From positions 1-6,293 of the forward strand of contig CANEKB010000064.1 of NCBI GenBank assembly GCA_947427985.1: DNA of 6,293 bases. Reading direction: 5' to 3'. The notes beneath the pieces were generated by a model. The model was not told where the DNA came from. It did not search any database and saw only the letters and a program-made list of their open reading frames with translations. Made by a program: the position numbers and the translations under genes. This DNA comes from an uncultured Candidatus Saccharibacteria bacterium (GTDB lineage Bacteria > Patescibacteriota > Saccharimonadia > Saccharimonadales > Saccharimonadaceae). Below are positions 5,376-6,293 of this stretch, in pieces; the first letter of the stretch is position 1, and the number at the start of each line of letters is the position of its first letter.

Positions 5376-6292
5376 TGCACTTTTACGCATTGATCACCAA
5401 GCAAATCAGTTAGAGGCTTGGTCAAATCTTCGTCAATCTCTACCTTGAATGGCAAGCGCACTGGGCGTTTCCCAGAGGCGTCCTTCAAGACCATGATAAT
5501 CTCTTGTACTCCTGGATTTAACTCGCAAAGGTGGCGAATTTCATTAAGCGTGTCAACATCATTCGGGTTTTCAACAAGAACATAAAGCTTCTCGCGACGC
5601 GGATCTTTCGGTGGAGTGACGATGCGTCGTGGAGTATCGTCGACGATTGGCGCCGGAGCGTGGTAACCACCGCCGCCACGCATGCCGCCTTCGCTCACGC
5701 TTGATGCACGACTTCGACGAGCCGGACGAGGCGCCGCTGCCTTCGGCAGAGGAAGTTTTTGCCCAGTTGACTGGTAGCTCTCAAGTACCGTATCAGGAAT
5801 GATTTCTACGGTATCAGCAATAATCTTAACCTCGCTCGAAATGTTCCCCTCTTTATCGCGCGCATTGACGCGGCCAGTCACCTTGATAACATTATCCTGT
5901 TCCAGTTTTGCACCCACGGTTTCGTAGAGGCTCGGGAAAACGATAAATTCCTGCTCGGCTACCTTGTTTTCAATCTTTACAAAAGCCATACGGGTATTGC
6001 TCTTGGTCATAATCGTGCGAACAGCGCTAATAATCCCCCCCACTGTGACGACGCGACCATCATTCTCGGCCGTCACGAGATCGTACGGATGGGTCTGCTC
6101 CTCAAAATAAGTTTCATACTTATCGAGCGGATGACTAGAAATATACAGCCCCATCAAATCACGTTCCCAGAGCAGCTGTTCCTTCTCGGGAATTACGCCT
6201 GGAGCCTTTTTAATTTCTGGTTCCGGAATTGCCCCCGCGTCACCCATAGCACCGAATAGATCAGTCTGGCCTGAGGCAGCATCTTTTTGCCG
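5372..6292 (-). CDS. dnaE: DNA polymerase III alpha subunit, C-terminal 306 aa (5' end outside window)
   Basis: This is the C-terminal part of the replicative DNA polymerase. The frame is open to the right edge, so the ATG at 6247 is an internal Met and not a start. Fragment residues 9-13, QTDLF in a GQTDLFGAM context, fit the internal beta-clamp-binding motif (QADMF in E. coli). LWERDLMGLYISSHPLDKY (41-59) is the conserved segment before the OB fold. The OB-fold domain at about 80-165 begins VVTVGGIISAVRTIMTKSN and includes MAFVKIEN and VIKVTGRV; it binds single-stranded DNA in this family. Residues 178-235 form a linker rich in Pro, Arg, Gly and Ala (PAAAPRPARRSR-like, then GGMRGGGGY). Residues 235-306 are a compact final domain, probably the tau-binding region by position. 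The absence of a PHP domain here only reflects the window edge. DnaE1-type identity is inferred from the domain order. Confidence 0.93.
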   Translation of the reverse strand, partial: RQKDAASGQTDLFGAMGDAGAIPEPEIKKAPGVIPEKEQLLWERDLMGLYISSHPLDKYETYFEEQTHPYDLVTAENDGRVVTVGGIISAVRTIMTKSNTRMAFVKIENKVAEQEFIVFPSLYETVGAKLEQDNVIKVTGRVNARDKEGNISSEVKIIADTVEIIPDTVLESYQSTGQKLPLPKAAAPRPARRSRASSVSEGGMRGGGGYHAPAPIVDDTPRRIVTPPKDPRREKLYVLVENPNDVDTLNEIRHLCELNPGVQEIIMVLKDASGKRPVRLPFKVEIDEDLTKPLTDLLGDQCVKVQ

Positions 6293-6293
6293 T

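Noticed and set aside
1..6293. CRISPR array, tRNA, insertion sequence or phage attachment site.
   Set aside because: No direct repeats with spacers, cloverleaf, transposase or tRNA-end duplication were seen.

Overview
The window looks like chromosomal DNA from a Patescibacteria (CPR) genome, most plausibly a Candidatus Saccharibacteria (TM7) relative. This rests on protein style only: an FtsA/SHS2-type ATPase with no ftsZ beside it, and a single-pass membrane protein with a long Pro/Ala/acidic cytoplasmic tail followed by KPPKKK and the membrane helix. Tryptophan is read from TGG and no internal TGA is needed, so the ordinary bacterial code fits and the UGA=Gly CPR lineages do not. The assignment is inference.

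Layout. Positions 1-185 hold no protein gene but are dense in nested complementarity: an imperfect hairpin (1-34), an intrinsic terminator reading leftward (about 29-58), and a roughly 150-nt structured RNA candidate on the minus strand (about 33-185). The RNA candidate is closed by a perfect 17-bp stem and has an extended -10 promoter just upstream. Positions 246-273 carry a sigma70-type promoter on the plus strand. It drives a leader with a two-part hairpin ending at the Shine-Dalgarno, then an unrecognised 230-residue protein (386-1078). A bidirectional terminator (1089-1120) separates this gene from a convergent minus-strand pair: an unknown single-pass membrane protein (3892-2504), followed 12 bp later by an FtsA-like ATPase (2491-1136). 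The membrane-protein gene and enolase (3968-5251, plus) diverge from a 75-bp spacer with two mirror-image extended -10 promoters. The enolase promoter sits so close to the ATG that its mRNA is probably leaderless. A strong hairpin terminator follows enolase, and the C-terminal part of the DNA polymerase III alpha subunit (DnaE) runs off the right edge on the minus strand.

Functionally this is mostly housekeeping: glycolysis (enolase), replication (DnaE) and division or envelope (FtsA-like protein with its membrane-protein neighbour). The parts that are not routine are the structured RNA locus at the left end, the unknown gene beside it with its folded leader, and the repeated CGTG(C/T)TATAAT promoter motif.
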